Source of the DNA: Sphingopyxis macrogoltabida
GTDB taxonomy: Bacteria; Pseudomonadota; Alphaproteobacteria; Sphingomonadales; Sphingomonadaceae
Assembly (NCBI RefSeq): GCF_001314325.1
Contig: NZ_CP009429.1
Coordinates: 3,658,501-3,722,500 of the forward strand
Direction: 5' to 3'
Length of the DNA stretch: 64,000 nt
The position numbers and the translations under genes were made by a program. Below the pieces are notes generated by a model that did not search any database, had not been told where the DNA came from, and was given only the letters and a program-made list of their open reading frames with translations. Below are positions 46,088 through 54,502 of the stretch, in pieces (positions within the stretch are counted from its first letter, which is position 1; each line of letters opens with the position of its first letter).

Positions 46088-47757
46088 CCGATAGTTTCGT
46101 ACGCGGCGACCACAGCGAAGCGCTGATCGAGATGACGATCGGCGCGCTGTTCGATCAAACGGTGAAGCGTTACCCCGACGGCGAAGCGCTGGTCGTCCGG
46201 CACCAGAATGTGCGCTGGACCTGGCAAGAGCTCAGGACGCGGGTCGATGCAGTCGCAGCCGGCCTGCTCGAACGCGGGCTGAAGCCCGGCGACCGGGTCG
46301 GCATCTGGGCGCCCAATTGCGCCGAATGGGTCATCGTCCAGTTCGCGACCGCAAAGGCGGGGCTGATCCTCGTCAATATCAACCCCGCCTATCGCGTCGC
46401 CGAACTCGACTATGCGCTGAACAAGGTTGGCTGTGCCGCGCTGATCCTCGCGCCGTCGCACAAGAGCAGCGACTATGTCGCGATGCTCGGCGAACTGGCG
46501 CCCGAACTCGCGGTATCGGTACCCGGCCTGTTGAACGCCGCGCGCCTTCCCGACCTGCGGCTCGTCGTCGTGCTCGGCGAGACCGAACATGCAGGCTGCC
46601 TGCCGTTCGCGGCGCTCGCCGGCAAGGACACTGGCGCGCTTGCCGATATTCGGCTCGACCCGGCGATGCCGGTGAATATCCAGTTCACCAGCGGTACCAC
46701 GGGCTTTCCCAAGGGCGCGACGCTGTCGCACCGGAACATCCTCAACAACGGCGCCTTCGTCGGCGCGCGGATCGGCCTGACCTCCCGCGACAGGCTGTGC
46801 ATCCCCGTGCCGCTCTATCATTGTTTCGGCATGGTCATGGGCAATCTCGCCTGCGCCGTCCACGGCGCGACGATGGTCTATCCGGCCGAGGCCTTCGATC
46901 CGGGCGCGGTGCTCGAAACCGTCGAAGCCGAGCGCTGCACCGCGCTCTACGGCGTGCCGACGATGTTCATCGCGGCGCTCCAGCACCCCGACTTCGACCG
47001 TTTCGACCTGTCGTCGCTGCGTACCGGGATCATGGCGGGATCGCCCTGCCCGATGGCGGTGATGCGCGAGGTCATCGACCGCATGCACATGGATGAGGTT
47101 ACCATCGCCTATGGCATGACCGAAACGAGCCCGGTGAGCTTCCAGAGCGATACCGACGACCCGCTCGACCTGCGCGTCTCGACCGTCGGCCGCGTCCAGC
47201 CGCACCTCGAGGTCAAGCTCATCGACCTCGGCGGCAACATCGTCGCGCGCGGCGAGACCGGCGAGCTGTGCACGCGCGGCTATTCGGTGATGCTCGGCTA
47301 TTGGGACGATGCCGAGCGCACCGCCGATGCGCTCGATGCCGACGGCTGGATGCACACCGGCGATCTCGCGACGATCGACGAGGATGGCTATTGCCGGATC
47401 GTCGGGCGCATCAAGGACATGGTGATCCGCGGCGGCGAGAATATCTATCCGCGCGAGATCGAGGAATATCTGCTCACCCATCCCGATATCGTCGATGTCC
47501 AGGGCGTCGGCATTCCCGACGAAAAATATGGCGAGGAAATGTGCGTCTGGATCGTCGCGCGCGCCGGGGCGACGTTAGGTGAAGACGATGTCCGCGCGCA
47601 TTGCCGCGGCCGCATCGCCCATTTCAAGATCCCGCGGCATATCCTGTTCGTCGACGGCTTCCCGATGACGGTGACCGGCAAGGTCCAGAAATTCGCGATG
47701 CGCGAGCAGACGCTCAAGCTACTGAAAGAGCGGGAGGGGGGCGTCCGCTACGGCTGA
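46084..47757 (+). CDS. AMP-dependent fatty-acyl-CoA synthetase
   Basis: A second ANL ligase (557 aa) with P-loop [40 protein letters not shown] and a C-terminal Lys in TGKVQKFA. Its layout is FadD3/medium-chain like. The start overlaps the preceding ligase by ATGA and it ends the operon, converging with the anti-sigma gene (10-bp overlap). Two consecutive ligases suggest either two acids from one substrate or a broad substrate range. Confidence 0.88.
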   Translation: MTDSFVRGDHSEALIEMTIGALFDQTVKRYPDGEALVVRHQNVRWTWQELRTRVDAVAAGLLERGLKPGDRVGIWAPNCAEWVIVQFATAKAGLILVNINPAYRVAELDYALNKVGCAALILAPSHKSSDYVAMLGELAPELAVSVPGLLNAARLPDLRLVVVLGETEHAGCLPFAALAGKDTGALADIRLDPAMPVNIQFTSGTTGFPKGATLSHRNILNNGAFVGARIGLTSRDRLCIPVPLYHCFGMVMGNLACAVHGATMVYPAEAFDPGAVLETVEAERCTALYGVPTMFIAALQHPDFDRFDLSSLRTGIMAGSPCPMAVMREVIDRMHMDEVTIAYGMTETSPVSFQSDTDDPLDLRVSTVGRVQPHLEVKLIDLGGNIVARGETGELCTRGYSVMLGYWDDAERTADALDADGWMHTGDLATIDEDGYCRIVGRIKDMVIRGGENIYPREIEEYLLTHPDIVDVQGVGIPDEKYGEEMCVWIVARAGATLGEDDVRAHCRGRIAHFKIPRHILFVDGFPMTVTGKVQKFAMREQTLKLLKEREGGVRYG

Positions 47758-48458
47758 GGCGCTGCCGCCCATCCCGACGCCTGCGCCGCGCGCTCGGCAG
47801 CGGCATCGAAAGCTTCGCCCGCCATCATCGCCGCCGCGTCGGCGGCGAGCACACCCGAAGACGCCTGCCGGTAAGCGTGGCCCTGCTCCCCGGCCAGCGT
47901 GCGTTCGAGCGTCCAGCGTCCCCCGTCGCGGCAGCCGATGCCGGCAAGGTCGGCTCCCGCGAAGCTGCGGCAGATGCGCCCCGTCCGGTCGCGGAAGCTG
48001 AGGCCGATCCGCACCGCCGCATCGCCCGTCTGTTTCGACGCAAGCTGGGTATCGAGTGCTTCGGCAAGGGCGCCCGAAGCAACGAGCCTGCCGTTCGCGC
48101 CGGTGACGTCGGCCGCTGGCAGCCAGGGTTTGAAGCCGAGTGTCAGCCCGAGGACGAGCGACGCGGCGATCGCGCCCCAATGGATCGGCGCAAAGCGCGC
48201 CCGTTTGCGGTCGCGGCGTTCGGCAAGGCTCGTGTCGACCGCAGCGTTGCCTTCCAGCAACGCGCGTAACCGGTCGGGCACGGCTTCCTCGACCACCGGC
48301 GCATAATGCGCCGCCAGTGTCGCGCGGAGCGCGCGATAGCGGGCGATCTCCGCCGCCAACGCCGCATCCCCTGCCGCTTCGCGCGCGATACGATGCGCAG
48401 TGAGATCATCGAGTTCGCCGTCGACGAAGGCGGCGATGGTTTCGGGGTCAAAGCTCAT
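47748..48458 (-). CDS. Membrane anti-sigma factor
   Basis: A 236-residue protein with an N-terminal cytoplasmic helical domain ([21 protein letters not shown]), one membrane helix ([17 protein letters not shown], about residues 93-109) and an exported C-terminal domain. The classic ZAS His-x3-Cys-x2-Cys motif is absent, so it is a non-zinc anti-sigma type. The start overlaps the sigma gene stop by ATGA, which marks the pair. It probably holds the sigma factor inactive until an envelope signal is received. Confidence 0.85.
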   Translation of the reverse strand: MSFDPETIAAFVDGELDDLTAHRIAREAAGDAALAAEIARYRALRATLAAHYAPVVEEAVPDRLRALLEGNAAVDTSLAERRDRKRARFAPIHWGAIAASLVLGLTLGFKPWLPAADVTGANGRLVASGALAEALDTQLASKQTGDAAVRIGLSFRDRTGRICRSFAGADLAGIGCRDGGRWTLERTLAGEQGHAYRQASSGVLAADAAAMMAGEAFDAAAERAAQASGWAAAPQP

Positions 48459-48943
48459 GCCGCTTCTCCCAGCAGATGCATCAGCGTTTCACGCCCGCGT
48501 GCGAGGCGCGAGGTGACGGTACCCACCGGCACCTCCAGTATGTCGGCGGCCTCGCGATAGGCATAGCCTTCGACGAGGACGAGCATCACGACTTCGCGCT
48601 GCTCGTCGGGCAGCCGCGCCATCGCACCGTCGACATCGCCGCGCAGCGCGCCGGCTTCGACCTCGGCCGCGCCGTCCCCGGCGACCTGCGTGACCGCATC
48701 GTCGATCGGGGTGTGGACGCCGCGGCGGCCGACGGCGCGGCGCTCGTCGATCCAGAGATTGCGAATGATCCGGTACATCCAGCTATCCAGTCTTGTCCCT
48801 TGCTGCCATTGGTCCTGCGATTTCAGCGCGCGCTCGATCGCCGCCTGACACAGGTCGTCGGCGTCGCTGACATCGCGCGCCAACCCCCGCGCGAAACGGC
48901 GCAGCCGGGGCAGCAGCTCGATCAATTGCTCTTCGAAGCGCAT
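48455..48943 (-). CDS. ECF RNA polymerase sigma factor
   Basis: A 162-residue ECF sigma-70: region 2 (LLPRLRRFARGLARDVSDADDLCQAAIERAL, SWMYRIIRNLWIDERR) and region 4 (LPDEQREVVMLVLVEGYAYREAADILEVPVGTVTSRLARGR). The start at 48943 (MRFEEQL) gives the normal length; the longer frame is not family-like. It is divergent from a subtilisin-like protease. A symmetric promoter-like element in between suggests that the sigma factor drives both itself and the protease. Confidence 0.93.
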   Translation of the reverse strand: MRFEEQLIELLPRLRRFARGLARDVSDADDLCQAAIERALKSQDQWQQGTRLDSWMYRIIRNLWIDERRAVGRRGVHTPIDDAVTQVAGDGAAEVEAGALRGDVDGAMARLPDEQREVVMLVLVEGYAYREAADILEVPVGTVTSRLARGRETLMHLLGEAA

Positions 48944-48968
48944 CGTCGCCTTTTTCTTCACGGTCACA

Positions 48969-48994
48969 GGAAGAAACGACAGGCTTCTATCGTT
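48969..48994 (+). promoter_or_regulatory. Candidate ECF promoter for the S8 protease
   Basis: GGAAG (48969-48973), 17 bases, CGTT (48991-48994), 62 bp before the protease ATG. It is close to the GGAAC-N16/17-CGTT layout of alphaproteobacterial ECF promoters. Confidence 0.6.
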
Positions 48995-49000
48995 TCTTCC
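48975..49000 (-). promoter_or_regulatory. Candidate ECF promoter for the sigma/anti-sigma operon (mirror of the forward promoter)
   Basis: On the minus strand GGAAG (49000-48996), 17 bases, CGTT (48978-48975), 32 bp before the sigma ATG. The whole element is an inverted repeat with perfect 11-bp arms (48969-48979 and 48990-49000), so the same DNA reads as a promoter both ways. Confidence 0.6.
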
Positions 49001-49055
49001 GCAGCGTGCTAAATTTTTTGCATCGGCCAGCGAAGCCGGGCGTTCGAGGACGATC

Positions 49056-50324
49056 ATGCGACGGACCGCGACAATTTTGGCGATGACCGCCCTGCTCCTT
49101 CCCGGGACGACGGGAAACGCGCACGCGCAGCTCGCGCTGCCGTCGGTCCGGTTGCCGGGCGACCTCCCCACCCTGCCGCCGCTCGCCGACCTTCCGGCCG
49201 AGCGGCTGGCCGGCCTCGGCGGAACGCTGGCCCAGCTCCGTCTCGACCGCATCGACAGCCTGCTCAGGGGCAATCGCGACCGCATCGAACTCGACGAGCG
49301 CGGCGAGCCCGCGGTGCGCGGCATCCTGATCGCCAGCGGCGTCGACGATGCGATGATCGGTGCTGCGGCGAAACAGGGCTACGCGCTGATCGATCGCGAG
49401 CGGATCGACGGTCTCGATCTCGACATCGCCCGCTTTCGGGTTCCGGGCGACCGCAGCCTCGCGCGCGCACGCAAACAGCTCGCCAAGCTGCTCCCGGGAG
49501 CGGAGGTCGATGTCGACAATATCTATTTCGCCAGCGGGCCCGGCGGCGCGCTGCCCGGCGCGGCGCTCGCGACCGCGCAAGGCAGTGGCGGCGCCACCCT
49601 CGGTCTCATCGACGGCGGCGTGGCCGCGCATCCCTCGGTCGCCGGGCGCGTCGAGCAGCGCGGCTTTGCGAAGGGCGCGCCCGCGGCGAGCCGCCACGGC
49701 ACCGCGGTCGCCTCGTTGCTGATCGGCAAGGGAATGGTTCAGGGCGCCGCACCGGGTCAGCGCCTGCTTGCCGCCGACGTCTATGGCTCCGACCCTGCAG
49801 GCGGTAACGCCAGTGCCATCGCGCGCGCGCTCGGCTGGCTCGCGCAGAACGGCGTCGCGGTGACGACGATCAGCCTCGTCGGCCCCGACAACAAGCTGCT
49901 CGCCGCGGCGGTGACCCGCGCGCAGCAGCGCGGCATGCTGATCGTCGCGGCGGTCGGCAACGACGGACCCGCTGCCCCGCCCGCCTATCCCGCCGCCTAT
50001 CGCGGCGTCTTCGCGGTCACCGGCGTCGATGCGAAGGGCCGCGCGCTCCCCGAAGCGAGCCGCGCGCTGCACGTCGATTTCGCAGCGCCCGGCGACGCAG
50101 TCCTCGCCGCGACCGGCGCGGGCAGCAGCGACCGGCTGCGCGGCACCTCCTTCGCCGCCCCGCTCGTCGCCGGCCGGCTCGCGCTTCGCTATCCGGAGCC
50201 TGCCATCGATCGCATCGGCCCCGCCGTCGCCGCGCTCGTCATGGAAGCGCAGGATCTCGGCAAGAAGGGCCGCGACAAGGTCTATGGCCACGGCCTGATC
50301 TGCGGCACTTGCGGCGGCCGCTGA
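49056..50324 (+). CDS. Subtilisin-like S8 serine peptidase, exported
   Basis: A signal peptide (ending AHAQ) and a ~150-residue pro-region precede a compact S8 domain. The triad is visible as Asp in LGLIDGGVAAH, His in SRHGTAVASLL and Ser in RGTSFAAPLVAG; the oxyanion Asn is in AVGNDG. The length is 422 aa. It is divergent from the ECF sigma gene behind a candidate sigma-dependent promoter, so an envelope-stress or surface-processing role is likely. Confidence 0.92.
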   Translation: MRRTATILAMTALLLPGTTGNAHAQLALPSVRLPGDLPTLPPLADLPAERLAGLGGTLAQLRLDRIDSLLRGNRDRIELDERGEPAVRGILIASGVDDAMIGAAAKQGYALIDRERIDGLDLDIARFRVPGDRSLARARKQLAKLLPGAEVDVDNIYFASGPGGALPGAALATAQGSGGATLGLIDGGVAAHPSVAGRVEQRGFAKGAPAASRHGTAVASLLIGKGMVQGAAPGQRLLAADVYGSDPAGGNASAIARALGWLAQNGVAVTTISLVGPDNKLLAAAVTRAQQRGMLIVAAVGNDGPAAPPAYPAAYRGVFAVTGVDAKGRALPEASRALHVDFAAPGDAVLAATGAGSSDRLRGTSFAAPLVAGRLALRYPEPAIDRIGPAVAALVMEAQDLGKKGRDKVYGHGLICGTCGGR

Positions 50325-50332
50325 ACTTTTTC

Positions 50333-50358
50333 GGAAGATAATCGCACCCGCTGTCGTT
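50333..50358 (+). promoter_or_regulatory. Candidate ECF promoter before the Gly-rich protein
   Basis: GGAAG (50333-50337), 17 bases, CGTT (50355-50358), 47 bp upstream of the next ATG. It has identical spacing to the two elements at 48969-49000, and the bases before CGTT (CTGT) match the minus-strand copy. Confidence 0.55.
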
Positions 50359-50404
50359 CTCTCCTCAGGCCCACCCCCTCCGGGCCACAAGCAGGAGCAG
50401 GACA

Positions 50405-51301
50405 ATGGCAAAATATCTCTTCAGCTCGGCCCTCGCGCTCGCCGCGTCGGCAATGGCTTTCTCGGCGCCGGCATCGGCGCAGATCCTCGGCGGCAGCGGA
50501 GGTCTTGGTGGAAATCTCGGCGGCACACTGGGCAGCACCCTCGGCAATCCCACCGGCCCGATCGGCGGCACGCTCGGCAGTGCGGGCGAGCTCGCCGGCT
50601 CGGGCCGCGGCGAGGCGAATATCGATCGCCGCTCGGGCCGCGTCCGCGGCAAGGGCAGCGCCGACGCGAACGGCAAGGGCTCGGCGAACGGCAGCGGCGA
50701 TCTGCTCGGCAACAGCATCGGCGGTAACGCCAGCGGTTCGGGCCGGGCTTCGGGCGGCGGCAGCCTCGACGCGCAGGCCGTCGGCACCGATTATGTCGGC
50801 CAGACCGTGCGCGGCGCAGCCGACACGACGCGGGGAACCGCTTCGACGGTGGCCGGCACCGCGCAAGGCGCGGTCGGCGGCGTCCGCGACCGGGCCGGCG
50901 GCGCGCTTTCCGGCGTATCGGATCAGGCGAACGGTGCCGGATCGGCCGCAGGCAGCTTCCAGGGCAGTCTGGGACAGCTCGCCGCAGCGGGCAGCGGCGC
51001 CGCGAGCGGCTCGGGGATGTTTGCGGTCGAACCCGGCATGGCCGTCACCGACACGCGCGGCAAGGTCATCGGTTATGTGCAGGAACTGCGCCAGACCGGC
51101 AGCGGCGTCGTGCAGGCGGTGACGGTCGAGGTCGGCAACCGCGTCGCGACGCTCCCCGCCACCAGCTTCGCCGGGTCGGGCGACGTGCTCGTCACCGGCA
51201 TGACCAAGGGCCAGCTCAAGGACACCGCCGAGCAGCAAGAAGGCGCTGCGGCCCAGCCTGCGCCGCAGGGCAAGCGCAGCGACGGCAACGCCGAACGCTG
51301 A
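50405..51301 (+). CDS. Exported Gly/Ser-rich protein with C-terminal PRC-barrel-like region
   Basis: A signal peptide (ending APASAQ) is followed by a ~150-residue low-complexity region rich in Gly, Ser and Asn (GGSGGLGGNLGGTLGST type) and a helical linker. A short beta-rich stretch resembling a PRC-barrel (GMAVTDTRGKVIGYVQEL, VTVEVGNRVATLPATSF) is at about residues 208-270. It has 298 residues with a strong AGGAG site. It shares the GGAAG-N17-CGTT promoter with the protease and sigma genes, so it probably belongs to the same regulon. Its role (surface coat, protease partner or substrate) is unknown. Confidence 0.75.
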   Translation: MAKYLFSSALALAASAMAFSAPASAQILGGSGGLGGNLGGTLGSTLGNPTGPIGGTLGSAGELAGSGRGEANIDRRSGRVRGKGSADANGKGSANGSGDLLGNSIGGNASGSGRASGGGSLDAQAVGTDYVGQTVRGAADTTRGTASTVAGTAQGAVGGVRDRAGGALSGVSDQANGAGSAAGSFQGSLGQLAAAGSGAASGSGMFAVEPGMAVTDTRGKVIGYVQELRQTGSGVVQAVTVEVGNRVATLPATSFAGSGDVLVTGMTKGQLKDTAEQQEGAAAQPAPQGKRSDGNAER

Positions 51302-51420
51302 TCACCGATCGCCTATCGTTCATGAGGTCCCGAAAGGGGGAATGCGCCGGCCATTGTGCCGGCGCATTCTTGTCTGGACCGTGCGTCACCAAAAGCCGAT
51401 TGGACAAGCGCGCTGCCTGT

Positions 51421-51434
51421 TGATATCGATGTCA
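51421..51434. promoter_or_regulatory. Candidate LacI-family operator 1
   Basis: TGATATCGATGTCA, with the flanks giving a wider TGTTGAT...ATCAACA symmetry, 31 bp before the esterase at 51465. It is the exact reverse complement of the site at 54431. Confidence 0.65.
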
Positions 51435-51464
51435 TCAACACGATTCCATAATCAGAGGATGCCC

Positions 51465-52373
51465 ATGCTCGATCCCGATATCGCCGCCTTCACTGGACAG
51501 CCGCAGGAGATGCCGCCGCTGACGCCGGAGCTTATCCCGATGATGCGCGCCAATATGGCGATGATGGCGGCCGCGATGCCCGGAACCGACATCGACCATG
51601 TCGCAAATCTCGATGCCGACGGGGTGCCGGCCCGTTTCTATCGCCCGGCGTCCGACACGCCGCTGCCGCTGCTCGTCTTCCTCCACGGCGGCGGCTGGAT
51701 GTTCGGCGACCTCGACACGCACGACGCGATGACCCGGCACCTTGCCGCAGCGAGCGGCTGCGCGGTGCTCGGTGTCGGTTATCGCCTCGCGCCCGAGCAT
51801 AAATTCCCCGCCGGGCTCGACGATGCGATGACCGCGCTCGACTGGGCGCGCCGTTCGGCCGGCGATCTCGGCTGCGATCCCGCGCGCATCGCGCTCGGCG
51901 GCGAAAGCGCGGGGGGCAATCTGACCGCCGCCGCAACCCTCCGCCTGCGCGCCGAAAACAAGCCGCAGCCGCTGTTCCAGTTGCTCGTCCATCCCGCCAC
52001 CGACCTCAGCTTTTCCTTGCCGTCGTTCGCCGAAGTCGGGGCGCCGGGCCTGTCGAAAAACTATCTCGATGCGTGCCGCGAATATTATCTCGGCAGCGCT
52101 TCGGTCGCCGATCCGCTCGTCTCGCCCCTGCGCGCCGACTGCTTGGGCGGCCTTGCGCCTGCGATCGTCCTGACCGCATCCGAAGATCCGCTGCGCGACG
52201 ATGGCGAATATTATGCTGCTGCGCTCGTTCGCGCCGGTGTCGAGACGCTGGCCCGCCGCCTACCCGGCCTGCCGCACGGTTTCCAGTTCCTGCCGATCAC
52301 GATTCCGGCTGTGGCCGCAGCCAATGACTTGATAGGAGGGCTGGTCCGCCGCTACTTCGCAGCAGGGCAGTGA
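51465..52373 (+). CDS. Alpha/beta hydrolase, HSL-type esterase
   Basis: A family IV (hormone-sensitive lipase-like) esterase of 302 residues: oxyanion motif HGGG (74-77), nucleophile Ser148 in GGESAGG, and a C-terminal His in LPHGFQ. No signal peptide is seen, so it is cytoplasmic. The ATG at 51465 has an AGAGG site; an ATG at 51459 is possible. It lies 43 bp before the LacI gene on the same strand and carries a candidate LacI operator upstream, so both may form one autoregulated operon. Confidence 0.88.
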   Translation: MLDPDIAAFTGQPQEMPPLTPELIPMMRANMAMMAAAMPGTDIDHVANLDADGVPARFYRPASDTPLPLLVFLHGGGWMFGDLDTHDAMTRHLAAASGCAVLGVGYRLAPEHKFPAGLDDAMTALDWARRSAGDLGCDPARIALGGESAGGNLTAAATLRLRAENKPQPLFQLLVHPATDLSFSLPSFAEVGAPGLSKNYLDACREYYLGSASVADPLVSPLRADCLGGLAPAIVLTASEDPLRDDGEYYAAALVRAGVETLARRLPGLPHGFQFLPITIPAVAAANDLIGGLVRRYFAAGQ

Positions 52374-52416
52374 CGGTAAACGGCCGAGGGGTTCGGCTTT
52401 TGGGGAACGGGCAGCG

Positions 52417-53418
52417 ATGAGCAGGACAGGCAAGAGCGAACGCCCGACGATGGAAATGGTCGCGACGCTGGCCGGCGTTTCGAAGATCACCGTGTCGCGC
52501 GCGCTGCGCGGCAGCGACCTGGTCCGCCCCGAAGTCCGCGAACGCATCGTCCAGGTCGCAGGCCAGGTCGGTTACCGGATGAATGTCGCGGCCCGCAGCC
52601 TGCGCACCCGCGAAACGCGGACGATTGCCGTCGTGATCGACCAGATCGATCCGGGTCGCCAGTCGCACACCGACCCGTTGATCCTGTCGATCATCGGCGG
52701 CCTGCTCGAAACGCTGACCCCCGCAGGCTATTCGACCCTGCTGACCACCAACGAGCATTTCCTGTCGTCGAGCGCGGTCGGGGCCGACGGCGCGGTCATG
52801 CTCGGCCAGGGCGAGGGCGCGCACCGCGTTACGCAGGTTTCCGCCATGAACCTGCCGATGGTCGTCTGGGGGGAGCCCGTCCCGGGCGTCAGCGTCAAGG
52901 TCGTGGGCAGCGACAATCGCATGGGCGGCAAGCTCGCCGCCGAGCATCTGGTCGCCCGCGGCGCGACGCGCCTGCTGTTCCTCGGCGACGTCCAGCATCC
53001 CGAAATCGCCGCACGGCTGGAAGGGTTTCGCGAAGCGCTGGCCTCGAGCGAGGCGCGCCTCGTCGGGGCGCTTTCCTGCCCGTTCACTGCCGAGGGCGGC
53101 GCCGAGGCGATCCGCGGCGCGCTCGATGCCGGAACGTCTTTCGACGCGGTCTTTGCCGCCAGCGACTTTATCGCTGCCGGCGCGTGCGACGCCCTGTCGG
53201 CACGCAAGCTTTCCGTCCCCGGCGACGTCGCGATCGTCGGCTTCGACGATGCGCCGATCGCCAGCGTGCATCGTCCCTCGATCAGCTCGATCCGTCAGGA
53301 CGGCGCCGAGGCCGGCCACGCACTGGCCCATGCCGTCATCGCCTTGATCGAAGGCGACGCCGCTGCCCCCGCGCACGCACTCCCCGTTGAGCTGATCGCG
53401 CGCGAGACGAGCCGCTAG
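52417..53418 (+). CDS. LacI/GalR-family transcriptional regulator
   Basis: A 333-residue LacI-family protein: HTH (TMEMVATLAGVSKITVSRALRG), hinge (VGYRMNVAARSLRTRETRTI) and a periplasmic-binding-like effector domain (AAEHLVARGATRLLFLG, AIVGFDDAPIASVHRPSIS). It is placed centrally among genes that carry matching 14-bp operators, so it is the probable local repressor. The effector is likely a sugar such as trehalose or a trehalose derivative; this is inferred from context. Confidence 0.93.
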   Translation: MSRTGKSERPTMEMVATLAGVSKITVSRALRGSDLVRPEVRERIVQVAGQVGYRMNVAARSLRTRETRTIAVVIDQIDPGRQSHTDPLILSIIGGLLETLTPAGYSTLLTTNEHFLSSSAVGADGAVMLGQGEGAHRVTQVSAMNLPMVVWGEPVPGVSVKVVGSDNRMGGKLAAEHLVARGATRLLFLGDVQHPEIAARLEGFREALASSEARLVGALSCPFTAEGGAEAIRGALDAGTSFDAVFAASDFIAAGACDALSARKLSVPGDVAIVGFDDAPIASVHRPSISSIRQDGAEAGHALAHAVIALIEGDAAAPAHALPVELIARETSR

Positions 53419-53423
53419 GGACC

Positions 53424-54353
53424 CTAGCCGAGGCGCTTGCGGAAGAAATCCGCGATGATTGCATAGGTCTCGACCGATTCGGGCAGGTCGACGTCCATAT
53501 GATGCGCGTGCCATAGCCCGTCGAACAGGACGAAGCTTGTTTCGGTCCCCGCCGCGAGCAGACGGCGATGCATGACCGATACCGCGCTCGCGGCAAAATC
53601 GCGGGTCGCCGAAATCAGCAGGCTCGGCGGGAACAGCGCGAGCATTTCGGGATGTCCGGCGGACAGCACGAGCGGATCGGAAAGGTCTGCGCCGATGAAA
53701 TAGGGCAGTTCCTCGACCTTCGGCGCCGCGCCCGATCCCGCCCGCGGATCGAACAGCTTCTGCGCCAGCGCCGCATCGCCGGAGAAGGGAAGCGGCGCGC
53801 CGTGAAACAGGCCGATCGCGCCGGGGACCGGCAGCCCATCGTGGAGGAAGCGCGCGACCGCCTGCGTCGTCAGCAACGCGCCGGCGGAGCAGCCGTAAAT
53901 GCCGATCCGCGCGGGATCGACCGTTTCGATCAGCGCCCGGTAAACGGCGACGACGTCCTCGACCGCCGCCGGATAGACATGTTCGGGCGCGAGGCGATAA
54001 TCGACCGCGAGCACGCGCATTCCGGCGACCGCCGCAATCGGCACCGCTTCGAGCAGCGCCCCCGGTCCTTCCCCCCACATGAAGGCGCCGCCGTGGAGGC
54101 AGAGCAGCACCGGGGCGTCGGCCGCGCGCCCCGCCGGGACCACCTCATAAACCGTGACGCCGGCAATCGTGCGTTCGGCGACATCGACCGCATATCTCGC
54201 CTGTGCCTTGTCGAGCAGGCGCTGGTTGTAGTCGCGGAAGAACGGCCGCGCCGCAGCGAGATCGGGCGGCGTCGCCGACTCTGCCAGAAAGGCGGCAAAA
54301 CGCGCCTTCGCTTCGTCGCTGACCCACGGCCCGAATTGTCCGGCGTCGCTCAT
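53424..54353 (-). CDS. Alpha/beta hydrolase, HSL-like esterase
   Basis: A 309-residue esterase with HGGA (87-90), VDYRLAPEHVYPAAVED, nucleophile Ser156 in YGCSAGAL, and a C-terminal His region (LWHAHHMDVDLPES). There is no signal peptide. It is divergent from a TonB receptor; the 149-bp gap has two LacI-type operators. It is the second of four esterases in this locus. Confidence 0.87.
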   Translation of the reverse strand: MSDAGQFGPWVSDEAKARFAAFLAESATPPDLAAARPFFRDYNQRLLDKAQARYAVDVAERTIAGVTVYEVVPAGRAADAPVLLCLHGGAFMWGEGPGALLEAVPIAAVAGMRVLAVDYRLAPEHVYPAAVEDVVAVYRALIETVDPARIGIYGCSAGALLTTQAVARFLHDGLPVPGAIGLFHGAPLPFSGDAALAQKLFDPRAGSGAAPKVEELPYFIGADLSDPLVLSAGHPEMLALFPPSLLISATRDFAASAVSVMHRRLLAAGTETSFVLFDGLWHAHHMDVDLPESVETYAIIADFFRKRLG

Positions 54354-54364
54354 GGCACCCTCTC

Positions 54365-54378
54365 TGTTATCGATAGCA
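54365..54378. promoter_or_regulatory. Candidate LacI-family operator 2
   Basis: TGTTATCGATAGCA, almost a perfect palindrome around CG, 12 bp upstream of the minus-strand esterase start. Confidence 0.65.
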
Positions 54379-54430
54379 GAACTTAATCCCGGCTATTGAT
54401 ATACTTTCCTGTCCTTGATGCAAGAGCTGT

Positions 54431-54444
54431 TGACATCGATATCA
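54431..54444. promoter_or_regulatory. Candidate LacI-family operator 3
   Basis: TGACATCGATATCA, 59 bp before the TonB receptor ATG. It is the reverse complement of the site at 51421. Confidence 0.65.
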
Positions 54445-54502
54445 TTTTCAGCCATCCGCGTTGCCGACCGGACGAATCCGGCTATCCTTTGGGAGGGAAG
54501 AC

